Both the position numbers and the translations under genes were made by a program. This document shows, one piece after another, positions 22,847 through 35,550 of a DNA stretch of 64,000 nucleotides. Every line of letters begins with the position of its first letter. Position 1 is the first letter of the stretch. The DNA comes from Cephalotus follicularis (Eukaryota > Streptophyta > Magnoliopsida > Oxalidales > Cephalotaceae): assembly GCA_001972305.1 (NCBI GenBank), contig BDDD01002852.1:186001-250000 (forward strand), in the 5' to 3' direction. Under the pieces are notes generated by a model, which was not told where the DNA came from, did no database searches, and saw nothing but the letters and a program-made list of their open reading frames with translations.

Positions 22847-25123
22847 TGTCACACCCCGCTCAAGTTAAGACAGCATCAAAGCCATAAAGGCAATCAACAT
22901 AACATTATCCAGCTTATACAAAACACGATAAAATTAAAACTTCGATTCCATTAATATTTTGAGAAAGCATTTAACAATAAGCTGAATAAACAACCCGACT
23001 CATGCGTCCCACACCACATGATTCTAACATTTAATATAATTGAGCCATCAACGATTGACCATAAACGGAGCATGATCAAATACTCAATCAACATCATTAG
23101 TACATTAATACAGTAATCCAAAATAAAGCATGTGTCAATATATGTTTCGACACTTATTTAAACAGTAAACTCCGTCTCCCCACCGATTCGCCACGTACGG
23201 TCAATATCCACATCACTTCATCAATCTGGAATAGTAGGGGTGTTAGCCTTTGTCCTCACTCGGCCAAATCATAAGTGAAATTCAAGGTCAGTGATAATGA
23301 ATGACATGAAATGAATGCACTCATGATGCAATATATAATATATCGCCACACATACATATACATATGTATATACATATATGCCAATAGGTGCAACCATGCC
23401 ATGTGGCTACAACCATCAAATCATCAATCATGTCTCAAAGGACAAAACCAATCAAATTGAATCGATACGAAGAGCGTCGTTATCTCATGGCCCCGACGTT
23501 GTACTCTTACTCTGGCCCCCAACTCCCGGGTCACGAAGCAAGGCAACAAATCAAACTCATGATGCTCGCACTCTATGTTCAGCAATCATGGTATCCCGTG
23601 TTACTCACACTATGTGTCAGGTAACATTGTATTTAGGCATCCCTAGCCATCTCCTGGCCCCTAGGAGAACATCCCGCCACCAGCCATCGGCGACACTCCG
23701 TCACCCCAACCAGTACGGCATCAATCACAACCAACAAATCAATTAAATTCAAATCGTTTCCAAGTAATTTATAAAGCACTGGAAATAATACATTTATATC
23801 AAAATGTATTGCATCTTTGAAACCGTGTTTCAATCCGTTGAAAACATACATTTATCAAAAAATATATTTTCATATCAAATAATGATTTGCATAGAATCAT
23901 GTACACATTTCTAAAATGAATAAAACACTTTAGAATGATTCACATCTCAACCATCAATTCATTTCATATCAAATGCAATGCAAAGATATGCTCAAAGTAC
24001 GGGTCAGTCCCTAACCAGTCGGCCGTCTCTTCTTGACAGTCGGCTGTTTTCCATCGATAGCCGGCTGGCCTAGTCCTGGCAGTCGGCAGCCTCCCCTAAC
24101 AGTCGGCTGTCTCCTTTTGACAGTCGGCTGTCTTCCTCGTCCAGTCAGCTTCCCTCAAATGGCAGTCAACTACTCAACCTTCTGCAGATATATTCTATTA
24201 AACGTATGAATAGCCGACTGGTTCTTACGTCCTGTCGGCTGTTCGCACTGAACAGCCGACTGTTCTCGCTCACCAGTCGACTGCCCGCCCTGGCAGTCGA
24301 CTGGATTTACATCAGTACGCAAAAACAACATAAAAATGCATGTCTTTCACAATTCAATCCAACCAAACACGAGCATTCAACAGCAATAACATACACTTAT
24401 GCTCATAATACAGTCCATAGCATGCATTTCGTCCATTAACTTCCATTACAACGGAACTTCAATAACAAATATGAAATTTCCCCGTACCATAGAATTCCAA
24501 GTTAGGAATTGCAATCCACCTCTTTAAGTTCCAATCCGAGTTTCCAAGCCTCCGAATTCGTCCAGCAACTCCACCAAGTCTGGTTCGAGCTCCAAGACCA
24601 AATTCCAAGATCGAAATTGGAGAGACACAACTTCTCTCCCTCTCTTTTCTCTCCCCTTTCTTTCACAAATCTCTATCTCTCTTTCTTAATGCAATGTTGA
24701 TGGAATGAGGGGAAGAGGCATGTGTATTTATGGGCATTTTCGTGCCTCTCTCCTCACAACCCCACAACTGAGAAATTTTGTCCTCCCCCCTTTCTCTCTG
24801 CCAAAAATAGACTGCCAGCACGTTTTAACTGACCTATCCCATGGTAGTCGACTGCCTTGTCTTGGCAGCCAGCTGTCTCTGCCGACACCATCCCCAGCCG
24901 GTTGTCTCTCACAGCAGTCAGCTGGTTCCACTCAGGGAAGGGGGTCTAGTCGACTGTCCCTCTTGGGCAGTCGGCTGCCCGTCTTGTATCAACACTTTCC
25001 ACACTTCAAATTTTGCCCAAATTTAACATTACACAATGGGAAAAAGTCATAATTCCCATTAATTAATTGCATAAATGCATTGAAAAATACAACATTACAT
25101 TAATAAAAATCTCAGGCGTTACA
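22847..25123 (-). repeat. E4 5' LTR
   Basis: The LTR starts TGTCACACCCCGC and ends AGGCGTTACA. It matches 15829-18079 along its length and has the same two clusters of CAGTCGGCTG/CAGTCGACTG units (24006-24302 and 24844-24990). Between them lie the leader box (near 24492) and the TATA-like region. Confidence 0.85.
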
Positions 25124-27462
25124 TTAACCATTAAACATTATTACAAAGAGATACACCTTTATCTTCTCTTCGGTCCTCCAAGCATACGCGATATCAATCC
25201 CACTGCATCAATCTAAAATTGATAGGGTTAGCCGAATCCACTGGCTAAGTCGGAAAGATATAAAAGTATTTTGGGGACAATGATAACAAATGTAATGAAA
25301 TGAATGCATTGTGATGCAATACGATATATACAAATAATACATATATACATATATGTATGTCTGTCAATATATGAGCAACCATGCCAAGTGGCTACATCAA
25401 CACAATCCATCAGTAATGTCACAAAGGACCAATCAATCTATCTGTACGAAGAGCATCGCCATCTCCTGTCCCCGATGTCATACACTATGTTTCAGCTCCA
25501 CTCCGGCTGACCCAAAACAGAGTTCGATATCTACCACCCAAGGGTTGGCAGTATCTCATGTCGATGCTAACCGGCACAGGGCTAGGAAAACACGTACGTT
25601 AATCGCCGCGTAGGCTAGGAAAGCTAGACCAAACCAATGATGCTGACCGGCGCAAGGCTGGGAAAGCTCAAGTATGGTGTCCCAAGACATATCCTGGCCC
25701 CTAGGGTCCCACCTGCCATTAGCGTAAGTGACAACTTCCGTCACCGCACTAATAGCACAAAAATCACAATCCATCAATTAATCCAAAAATCAATCCATTT
25801 TCAAGTAGTTTATAAGTTATAAAATACTTGAAATAGTACATTGGTTCAAAATGTATAATCTGTCCTTCTGAAACAACATTCAGTCTTCGAAACCACATTT
25901 CAATCCTTCGAAAATATACATTTTCGTGTAAAATAATGATTTATTATAAAATCATGTATGCACTTTCTAAAATGATGAAACCATTTAGAAATCAATAACA
26001 ATCAATCCATAGTTCAATGCACAATAACATGCAAGCAATCATACCGTCAACGTGTATCCTCTAGGCGTCAACGTCTATAACAGTCCTCTTAGGCATCAAC
26101 GTGTTCCTTTTTTGGCATCGATGCATTAAGGTGGGAACCTTAAGCGTCAACTACTCACTTTGGCATCCATGGCCTTTTAAGGCAGGGACTTAAGCGTCAA
26201 CGTGTTCTTCATTGGGCATCAACGCGTTAAGGTAGGAGCCTTAGGCGTCAACGTGTTACCTTAGGCATCAACATGCATGACAAACCTTTAACCGTTTTAG
26301 TACTTGGCGTCAACGCTACCTCTTGGCGTCGACGCTACAAGCTTCTTCTTCCTCGCATAACAGTCCAAGGCATCGTCATTTTCCCTCTAAGCGTCAACGT
26401 CTGTCTTCTTCACAAAGCTCAACAGTGGCTTAGAGCCGGCGGAATAAAGGAAACCACACATGCAACTCAATCCATTTCCATTCCAAATCAGTACATGCAT
26501 AACAGTTTATCCAAACCACAACATTTCATAGTCCACAAATCCACTATTCATGCATTTTACCAAATGAACACTTGCTAGAAATGAGCTCAAAACACAATTA
26601 TATGATCCATACCGCAGATTCCAAGTTAGGAATCGTAGTCCACCTCTTCAAGATCAGAGATCCGAAGCACCTTTGAGCTTCCAAGATCAGCACAGTGACT
26701 CCAAATCCAAGCTCGACTCCACTCTTGATTCGATCTTCCAAGCATCTTTCTCCGGGTTCAAGTATGGAGAAAATGGCTATCTCCTCAACCTTCCTTCTCC
26801 CGTTTTCAATCTATTTTTCAGATGAGTTGAGAAAGAAGAGAGGTGTTAGTTTTATAGAGGAATGGTTTCTCTCTCTTTCTCTTCTCACTTGCTGACTTGA
26901 CACTCATCTATCCAATCTCTCCTTCTCTTTCTACCATAAGAGGCATGGGGAACTGGTGACCTGCCAACACGCTACCTCTGGCGAGATAAGGTGCCCATGC
27001 AGTGGCTTACATCTTTCTCTCACGCGTCTTCTGTCATGGAATTAGCGCCATGTGCTGTCATGTTTAGGCATCAATGTGATGGGATGCACGTCGATGCGTT
27101 GACTATTCTTTCTTAGCGCTAACATTTTCCACGAATCGCATTAACGCTTACTCTACAAGGCTAAGTTACGCGTCAACGTATCGCTTGCATGTCTTTGGTT
27201 CCCAAACAGTGGGCGTCGATGCTATATCTTGGCATCAAGGAGGCTTAAGCGTGACTTTACTTATTCGCGTCGACGCTATATCTTGGTGTCAAAGCTCAAA
27301 GAATCTCTTTTCCTTATGTTTTCAATTCATTACAACATCCTTTTAACACTTTTCACCCAAAATCCAACATCACAAGCTGGAAACCCATAATCGTCATTAA
27401 TTCATCTTAAGATTACAATGAGGATTACAATAATACATTAAACGAAAATTCAGCACATTGCA

Positions 27463-30400
27463 ATCTCCCCTCCTTCAAAGAATTCATCCTCAAATTTTAA
27501 AACTTTTGTTAAAAATGAGGGTGACGCTCCCGAATGTCATCTTTACGCTCCCATGTCCCATCATTTGGATGATGGAACTGCTATTGAACCTTCACCATAG
27601 GAATGGTTCGATTCCTTAACACTTCAATCTTCCAATCAAGAATTCTCACAGGTGATTCTTCGCAGGAAAGATCATCTCGTACTGAAATCAAGTCATAATC
27701 CAAGATGTGTGATGGATCTCGGACATAACCTCGCAACATGGATACATGAAAAACATCTTGTACACTCAACAATGCAGGAGGCAAAGCGAGTTGGTATGCT
27801 ACTTCCCCAACTCTCTCGAGAATCTCAAAAGGACCAATGTAGCGTGGAGCTAGTTTGCCATTTTTCCAGAATCTCTGAACACCCTTCCAAGGAGAAACAT
27901 TCAGAAATACATGATGTCTGACATCAAAAGTAAAGGCCTCCTATTTACACTATCGACATAACTTTGAGCTATAAGCAATCTCTCTTTAATGACTTTGACT
28001 TTCTCGAAAGTCTCCTTAACAAGATCAGATCCAAGCATCGATCGCTCTCCAACTTCATCTCAACAGATAGGTGATCTACATTTTCGATCATACAGAGCTT
28101 CGTACGGAGCCATGCCAATGCTTGAGTGATAGCTATTATTGTACGAAAACTCTATCAAGGGGATACGATCCTCCCAAGTACCAGTAAAATCTATCACACA
28201 AGCTCGGAGCATATCCTCCAAAGTCTGGATAGTACACTCGGACTGTTCGTTTGTCTGCAGATGAAATGCTGTGCTGAAATTCAACTTTGTTCCGAAGGCT
28301 GTCTGAAATCCCTTCCAGAAGTTGGAAGTAAAAATTGAATCTTGGTCACACACAATACTCACAGGAACACCAAGCAGTCTCACAATCTCTTTTATATATA
28401 GTCTAGCCAACTTGCTCACTGAATCAGTAACTTATGTAGGCAAAAAGTGAGCGAACTTCGTGAGTCTATCAACGATGACCCACACTGCATTATGACGATT
28501 CTAAGTCATGGAAAACCTGAAACAAAATCCATAGTCACGTGTTCCAATTTCCACTCCGCTACTGGCAATGATTGCAGTAACCCTTCCAGCCTTTTGTGTT
28601 TGGCTTTGACCCTCTGACAAGTCAAACACCTAGCAACATACTCAACAACCTCAAGCTTCATGCTGGATCACCAATAGTTCCGCCTCATATCCCGATACAT
28701 CTTCGTACTACCAGGATGACTACTATGCTGAGATTTATGAGCCTCATAAAGTAGCTCATTCTTCCACCTATCATCATTCAAAAGACAAACGCGTCCTCGA
28801 TATATCAGTATACCATCAGAATGCATCTCCAAATCAAGTCCTGATCCCACACCCTCTCGAATCTTCTGCAATTCAGGATCATGAGCTTGAGAATTTTTAA
28901 TCTCATAAAGCAATGGTGGCTAAGCTCGAAGACTAGCAATAAAAATCCTGGAAGATTGTACGAATGAAGTCCATTTTTGAAAATCTTCCAACAATCTCCA
29001 TTGGGACACCATCGTACTAGCTATCATAGCTTTACGACTCAAAGCACCAGCAACAATATTTGCTTTCTCTGGATTGTACTGGATATTACAATCATAGTCG
29101 TTGAAGAATTCAACCCATCTACGCTGCCTCATATTCAGTTCATCTTGGCAGAATAGGTACTTCAAGCTCTTATGATCAGTGAATATTTCGAACTGCGCCC
29201 CATACAAATAATGTCTCCATTTCTGAACAGCAAAAACAATGGTAGCTAATTTGAGATCATGCTTCGACTAATTTTCTTCATAAGGTTTCAGCTTCCGCGA
29301 AGCATAAGCAATAACCCTACCACGTTGCATCAACACGCAACCCAAACATTTACCCGAAGCATTGCTATACACTGCAAAACCTTCACTACCATCGGGCAAT
29401 GCCAAGATAGGAGCGGAGATCAACCGATCTTTCAATTGTTTGAAACTAGACTCCCAGTCTCCATCCAGATAAATAAAGTCTTGTTCTAGGTCAGTTTTGT
29501 CAATGGCCCAGTAATTCTCAAAAAATTCTGGATGAACCTCCGATGATAACCCGCCAATCCAAGAAAAATGCGTACCTTCGTCACATTCTTCGGTTGTGGC
29601 TAATCTCGGACAACCTCAGTTTTTGATGGATCCACTGCCAAACCTTCTCTAGAAACTATGTGACCAAGGAAGATCACATGGACCAGCCAAAACTCGCACT
29701 TACTGAATTTGGCATACAAGCACTGTTCTTTGAGAATCTGCAAAACTACTCTAGATGATATGCATGCTCCCCCTCGTTCTCCGAGTATATCAGAATATCA
29801 TCAATGAACACTGCAACAAACTGATCCAGATATGGTTGGAAAACATCGTTAATCATGGACACGAACGCTGTCGGTGCATTAGTAACACCAAATGGCATTA
29901 CTAGAAACTCATAGTGACCATACCGAGTCCGAAAAGCAATCTTCTCAATATCTCCTTCCCCTACTCTCAACTATGATAACTCGACCTCAAATTGAGTTTA
30001 GAGAATACTCTCAAACCTTGTAACTGATTGAAACAATTCCTCAATGTGTGGAAGAGTATACTTGTTCTTAACTGTCACTTTATTCAACATCCGATAGTCA
30101 ATACAAAGTCTCATCGACCCATCTTTCTTCTTCACAAATAACCCCGGTGCACCCCACGGGGAAACACTAGGTCAAACAAAGCCTTTGTCGATCAAGTCTT
30201 GCAACTGAATCTTTAATTCTCTCAATTCTGCAGGAGCCATTCTGCACGATGCCTTAGAAATAGGAGTTGTACCATGCACAAGATTAATGAGAAACTCCAT
30301 ATTCCTCTTTGGCGTTAATGATACTAAATCTGCAAGAAATACATCAGGAAATTAATTTACAATAGGAATCTGCCCTACGCTCAATCCTTTCTCCTTTCTA

Positions 30401-32143
30401 CTGTCAATCACATAAGCAAAATACCCTTCGCATCCCTTCTCAAGATACCTCGCTGCACGAGTGAAGGATATAATCAGTGTAGAAAATCCCTTGTCTCCCT
30501 CAAATTGGAAAGTAGTACCATCGGGCAAACAAAACTTCACTATCTTGCTGTAATAGTCCATGTAAGCACGATGAGCTGACAGCTAATCCATATCCAAGAT
30601 GACATCAAAGTCTCGAATGGGAAACACAATAAGGCCTGCATACAACAGAATACCCGCCAAAAAAAATCTCACAACACTTATATACAGAATCTGTACAAAT
30701 AGAATCCCCAACAGGTGTACCCACATCAAGAACATATGGCATGCAATTGGGTGTCATATCGAAACAAGATGCAAATCGTGAAGCAATAAATGAATGTGAT
30801 GCTCCAGGATCTAGCAATACTCTAACAGAGAAACCATAGATATAAAGTGTACCTTTGATAACAAAAGTAGACTTCGAAACTTTTGTCTGAGTAAGGGTAA
30901 AAACTCTACCTTTCATGATGCCTTTGCCAGTATCTCTCCGCTGTGAAGGTCCAGCTACATTACCGCTACTACTCGCAACTCCAGTGGGTACTGTTCCCTG
31001 ACCCTTTGGACAATCTCTCATTATATGGCCAGATGCTCCACACCGCATGCACAAACCATTCTTTAACCAACAATCCTTTAGCTGATGGCCTGCACGACCA
31101 CAATGAGAAAAACCTTCAGATCTTGCATTACTTCCCTGATTAGGAGTACCCTGATTGGCAGACTGTTTAGATCTATTCTTCTATGACTCAGTTGGAGAAC
31201 CACTACCTTGCCACTTTGATGAAGTTGGTCTAGACTGTGTAGAGGCCTGTTTAATCTCATGTGCACAGGCCCTCTCAGCACGGTCTTCATTCTGAATACT
31301 CTCCAACAATCTCGCTTTTTGAGCAACCCGCAAAAAGGTCTCCAACTCCATGGCTCTAATCTTCGTCCGGAGATCCATTCGTAGGCCTTTCAGATACCTT
31401 CTAATATTCTTTTATTCATCAGCCACAAGATAAGCTCAGTGTCCAGCTAACTCCACAAACTTGGCCTGATATTCTGCCACTGTCATATCACCTTGACTTA
31501 ACTCCAAGAACTCCGTCTCGCTACGATCATGCTCAACATATGGAACTTAAGCCTCCAGAAATTCTTCTTGAAATCTCTCCCAAGTACTGTCAAGTCCATC
31601 ATTATCCCATTTTGCTTTGATCATCTCCCACCAATGAGTGGCCTCACCCCAAAATTGGTAAATAGCAAACTACAATTTTTTATCATCCGTACAATCCATG
31701 ACAGTAAAGGTCTTCTCCAGATCTTGTAACCATCTCTCAGCAATGGTCGCATCAATCCCACCCTTGAAAACAAGAGGGTTCTGCCTGATAAATCTCTCAA
31801 GATTCCTTCCAAACTGATTTCCATCATTCCATGAATCATGGTCAGGATCCATATGCCGTGGCTGGGCTTGGGCATACAATCGACGCATTTCCTCCATATT
31901 AGCCGCATTGGCAGCCATCTGCTGCTGGAAGTAATCAGCTATACGATCCATATGGTCTCCCCTATCATTTGCTTCCACAGGAATATTTTGATCTATAGCT
32001 CAAGCCCTTCCACGTCTTCTCCTTCCATCCATTTTGTTTCCTATAAGAAAAGATGTGATTAATCATCTTGAGGAAACGTTTATTAATTGCCAAGGAACTT
32101 ATCCAAGCTAAGCATATAATGAAATGTGCTCTGATACCACTCT
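27463..32143 (-). pseudogene. E3 gag-pol region (fossil)
   Basis: On the minus strand, gag begins near 32030 (MEANDRGDHMDRIADYFQQQM, then FGRNLERFIRQNP). A zinc knuckle CMRCGASGHIMRDC lies near 31050 and protease DPGASHSFIASRF near 30800. Reverse transcriptase spans about 30330-29740 (FIDDILIYS), RNase H lies near 29400-29100, and integrase at about 28760-27960 ([13 protein letters not shown]). The chromodomain end is at 27640-27500. This is the same Tekay subclade as E1, E2 and E4. It is more decayed than E4, with roughly a dozen or more breaks. Confidence 0.85.
32128..32139 (-). promoter_or_regulatory. E3 primer binding site (initiator Met tRNA)
   Basis: The minus strand reads TGGTATCAGAGC, four bases inside the 5' LTR edge at 32144. 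Confidence 0.8.
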
Positions 32144-35100
32144 TGTTACACCCTGTTTCCACAATCGACCCGGAGGTCACGACAATTAACACAAATATCA
32201 GCTTATACGAAAATATTGGGAAAATTTAAAACTTTCCAAACATATAAAATCTTGCGGAAGCATTTAATATATGCCAAAATTAAATAGCGTAACATGCATC
32301 CCATAGTACATATTACCAAGCTTTAACAATAGTACAACATAACATCGTAATTGCCCTCAAACTGATAATGAACTGTTATTCATTCAATACATTAACCATT
32401 AAACATTATTACAAAGAAATACAACTTTATCTTGTCTTCGATCCTTCAAGCATAGGCGATATCGATCCCACTTCATCAATCTGAAATTGATAGAGTTAGC
32501 CGAATCCACTGGCAAAGTAGGAAAGATATAAAGTATTTTGGGGACAACGATAACAACTGTCATGAAATGAATGCATCGTGATGCAATATGATATAAACCA
32601 ATAATAAATATATACATTTATATATGTCTGTCAATATAGAAGCAACCATGCGAAGTGGTTACATTAACACAATCCATCAGTCATGTCACAAAGGACCAAT
32701 CAATCCATCCGTACGAAGAGCATCACCATCTCCTAGCCCTGATGTCACACTCTGTTTCAGCCCCACTCCGGCTGACCCAAAACAGAGTTCCATATCTACC
32801 ACCCGAGGGTTGGCAGTATCTAATGTCGATGCTAACTGGCACAAGGCTAGGAAAGCACGTAGGCTAATTGGCACATAGGCTAGGAAACCTCGACCAAACC
32901 AATGATGCTGACCGACGTAAGGCTAGGAAAGCTTAAGTATGGTGTCCCTGGCCATCTCCTGGCCCCTAGGGTCCCACCTGCCATTAGCGTATGTGACAAC
33001 CTCCGTCACTGCACTAATAGCACAACAATCACAATCCATCAATCAATCCAAAAATCAAACAGGTTTCAAGTAGTTTATAAGTTATAAAATACTTGAAATA
33101 GTACATTTGTTCAAAATGTATAATCAGTCCTTTTGAAACAACATTCAGTCTTTGAAACCAAATTTCAATCCTTAAAAAATATAAATTTTCGTGTAAAATA
33201 ATGATTTATTATAAAATCATGTATGCACTTTCTAAAATGATGAAACACTTTAGAAATCAATGACAATCAATCCACAGTTCAATACGCAATAACATGCAAG
33301 CAATCATATACTCAAAAAGCAAACAGACCTTTTTGGCATCAACGTGTATCCTCTAGGCATCAACGTCTATAACAGTCCTCTTGGGCGTCAACGTGTTCCT
33401 TCTTTGGCGTCGAAGTGTTAAGGTAGGAACCTTAAGAGGCTACGTCTCACTTATGCATCAATGCCCTTTTAAGGCAGGGACTTAAGCGTTAACGTGTTCT
33501 TCATTGGGCGTCAACGCGTTAAGGTAGGAACCTTAGGCGTCAACGTGTTACCTTAGGCGTTAACATTCATGACAAACCTTTAAGCGTATTAGTACTCAGC
33601 GTCGACGCTACAAGCGTCTTTTTCCTCGCACAACAGGCCAAGGCGCCGACGTTTTCCCTCTAAGCGTCACCGTTTGTCTTCTTCGGAAACACTACTAGAA
33701 AAGGGGGTTTTAGCGACCGCCTTTTTTGGCGACCGCCTCCCCGACCGCTATAGTGGTCGGTAAAAGGCAGACAAAAAAAAATTGGGTCCGTACCCATCGC
33801 CGACCGCTACTCCTTCTTGCCGACCGTTATTGCGGTCGGTAAGTAAATAAGAACAAATATTCCCGACCGATATACATGCGTGCCGACCGTTAAAAGCGGT
33901 CGGCGATTAGGTTATTACGAATCTTATTATTGGTATCATTTAGGCACCGTTTTTGGTATTTACCGACCGCAATAGCGGTCGGTAATTCCTTTTCTTTGAA
34001 ATTTTTTCCTTATCTCCACAGACTATTTTCCTTATCTCCACTCTTCACCGTTTATTTCCTATCGAAGACTAGTCTCTGTCCCATTCCTCTTTCACAACAG
34101 TTCTTCCAAACGGACGCAGAATCATTTGTTAATCCCCGACAGCTTTTTTTATTTGCCGACCGTCAAGGGGCGGACAAACCATTGTAAATTCATTTCAATT
34201 TCGAAATGTCCTTCCATTCCCCGACCGCCTAGTTTGATTTACCGACCGCCACAAGCGGTCGGCGAAGACATATCTATAAAAATTTAATTTCAAATCGTTT
34301 GTTAATTACCGACCGCTGTTTTTATTTTGCCGACCATCAAGGGGTCGAGCAAACCATTATAATTTTATTTTAATTTCGAAATTTCCTTCCATTTCCCGAC
34401 CGCTATTGGTATTCGCCGACCGCCAAGGCGGTCGGAAAAATCCTTCCAAACAATTGCTCTGGCCAACGTCAACAGCAACCGCTTTTCATGCCGACCGTGA
34501 AGGCGGTCGGTCATTGATTATGGCGGTCGGCAAAGCGGTCGGCGTTTAATCAGCGACCCATTCATAGGCGGCCGTTATAGCGGTCGGGTAAACGATCGGG
34601 GAATATTTTCGCCGACCGCTTTGGCGGTCGGCAATTCCCCTTTTTCTAGTAGTGAAAGCTCAACAGTGGCTTAGAACTGGCGGAATCAAGCAAACCACAC
34701 ATGAAACTCAATCCATTTCCATTCCAAATCAGTTCATGCATAACAGTTTATCCAAACCATAACATTTCACAGTCCACAAATCCACTATTCATGCATTTTA
34801 CCAAACGAACACTTGCTATAAATGAGCTCAAAATACAGCTATATGATCCCTACCTCAGATTCCAAGTTAGGAATCATAGTCCACCTCTTCAAGATCACAG
34901 ATCTGAAGCGCCTTTGAGCTTCCAAGCTCGGCAAAGTGACTCCAAATCCAAAATTGACTCCACTCTTGATTTGAGCTTCCAAGCTTCTTTCTTGAGGTTC
35001 TAGTATGGAGAAAATGGCTATCTCCTCCTCCTTCCCTCTCCCATTTTCTCTCTGTTTGTCAGGTGTGTTGAGGAGAATATAGGTGTTACTTTTATGGAGA

Positions 35101-35195
35101 AATGGTTTCTCTCTCTTTCTCTTCTCACCTGCCGACATGACACTCATCTGTCCCATATCTCTTTCTCTTTCTGCCATAAGAGACATAGGGAACTT
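32144..35195 (-). repeat. E3 5' LTR, incomplete, interrupted by a CACTA transposon
   Basis: The LTR starts TGTTACACCCTGTTTCC and follows the E3 3' LTR until about 35195, apart from the insert at 33690-34654. TCGA/TCAA-centred units lie at about 33330-33680. The leader box is near 34858. Beyond 35195 the sequence no longer matches the E3 3' LTR (compare 26960-27462), so the promoter-distal end is missing or displaced. Confidence 0.75.
33690..34654 (+). mobile_element. Non-autonomous CACTA (En/Spm) transposon
   Basis: The ends are CACTACTAGAAAAGGGG and CCCCTTTTTCTAGTAGTG, a terminal inverted repeat of about 17 bp with the CACTA hallmark. The 3-bp duplication aaa flanks it (33687-33689 and 34655-34657). 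The E3 3' LTR at 26415-26435 shows the corresponding uninterrupted site. At 965 bp, with no transposase frame, it depends on an autonomous partner. Units of (G/A)CCGACCGC and the inverse GCGGTCGG(T/C) occur more than two dozen times across the whole element. These are the subterminal-repeat type that CACTA transposases bind, here extended to the centre. Strand is arbitrary. Confidence 0.92.
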
Positions 35196-35550
35196 GCATG
35201 ACACGGCCCATTCATTCCCCTACGACCTAGGGCGCGCCAGGAGGAAGGATACCCCACAAGGATCCTCTACCTCAACCACCCTCTAACAAAAAACCTCAAA
35301 GAAAAACAGCTATGGGATCTGACGTAAGGTTACGCCATATGGGGATAGACTTACTGAGGTCCCCAAAACGTCTAGGAACACTAAGGGGCTAACTTGGCAA
35401 CACCTGAGCTCACATACATAAACACCTCACAGACGTACATGCTCACGTATCAGGAAGGGAGGTCAGGCAAAACTATGCCAAGGAAGCAACACACACTATG
35501 TCCGAGGACACACCCTATGTTCGAGGACACCCTATGTCCGAGGACAAGAT
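35196..35550. other. Unassigned 355-bp stretch with a short tandem-like repeat
   Basis: The sequence matches neither the E3 LTR on its left nor E0 on its right. It contains an 8-bp rare-cutter-like GGCGCGCC near 35231. At 35497-35548 it has three copies of CTATGT(C/T)CGAGGACA separated by a few bases. I found no convincing reading frame. It may be the remains of another LTR, since a related TGTCCTCGGACATAG occurs in the E0 LTR near 38020 in the opposite sense. Confidence 0.4.

Larger units (their letters stand above)
15829..25123 (-). mobile_element. E4: Tekay/Del-type Ty3/gypsy element, full-length but broken
   Basis: This 9.3-kb minus-strand element has both LTRs (15829-18079 and 22847-25123). 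It is flanked by the perfect 5-bp duplication ttaac (15824-15828 and 25124-25128). It sits inside the 3' LTR of E3, whose sequence continues on both sides. The internal region holds gag, protease, reverse transcriptase, RNase H, integrase and chromodomain in the usual Ty3 order. The reading frames are interrupted about eight or more times. LTR divergence is about 6-7% by eye over 300 bases, less than in the enclosing E3, as nesting requires. Confidence 0.9.
15571..27462 (-). repeat. E3 3' LTR, interrupted by E4
   Basis: The two parts are 15571-15828 and 25129-27462; E4 plus one copy of its target duplication lies between them. The left part starts TGTCACTCACACCCCG. The right part ends at 27462 next to ATCTCCCCTCCTTCA, the complement of the polypurine tract. 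TCGA/TCAA-centred units cluster at 26046-26420 and 27060-27300. The leader box lies near 26618 and a minus-strand CTATAAAA TATA box near 26850. Confidence 0.75.
15571..35195 (-). mobile_element. E3: Tekay/Del-type Ty3/gypsy element, broken, host of E4 and a CACTA
   Basis: This minus-strand element has its 3' LTR at 15571-27462 (interrupted by E4), its internal region at 27463-32143 and its 5' LTR at 32144-about 35195 (interrupted by a CACTA transposon). The left LTR is about 2.6 kb once E4 is removed. Homology of the right LTR stops near 35195, so that LTR is incomplete and the flanking duplication cannot be checked. LTR pair divergence is roughly 9% over about 340 bases by eye. That suggests a few million years under commonly used grass rates and makes E3 the oldest paired element here. 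Coding is degenerate, with many breaks. Confidence 0.8.
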
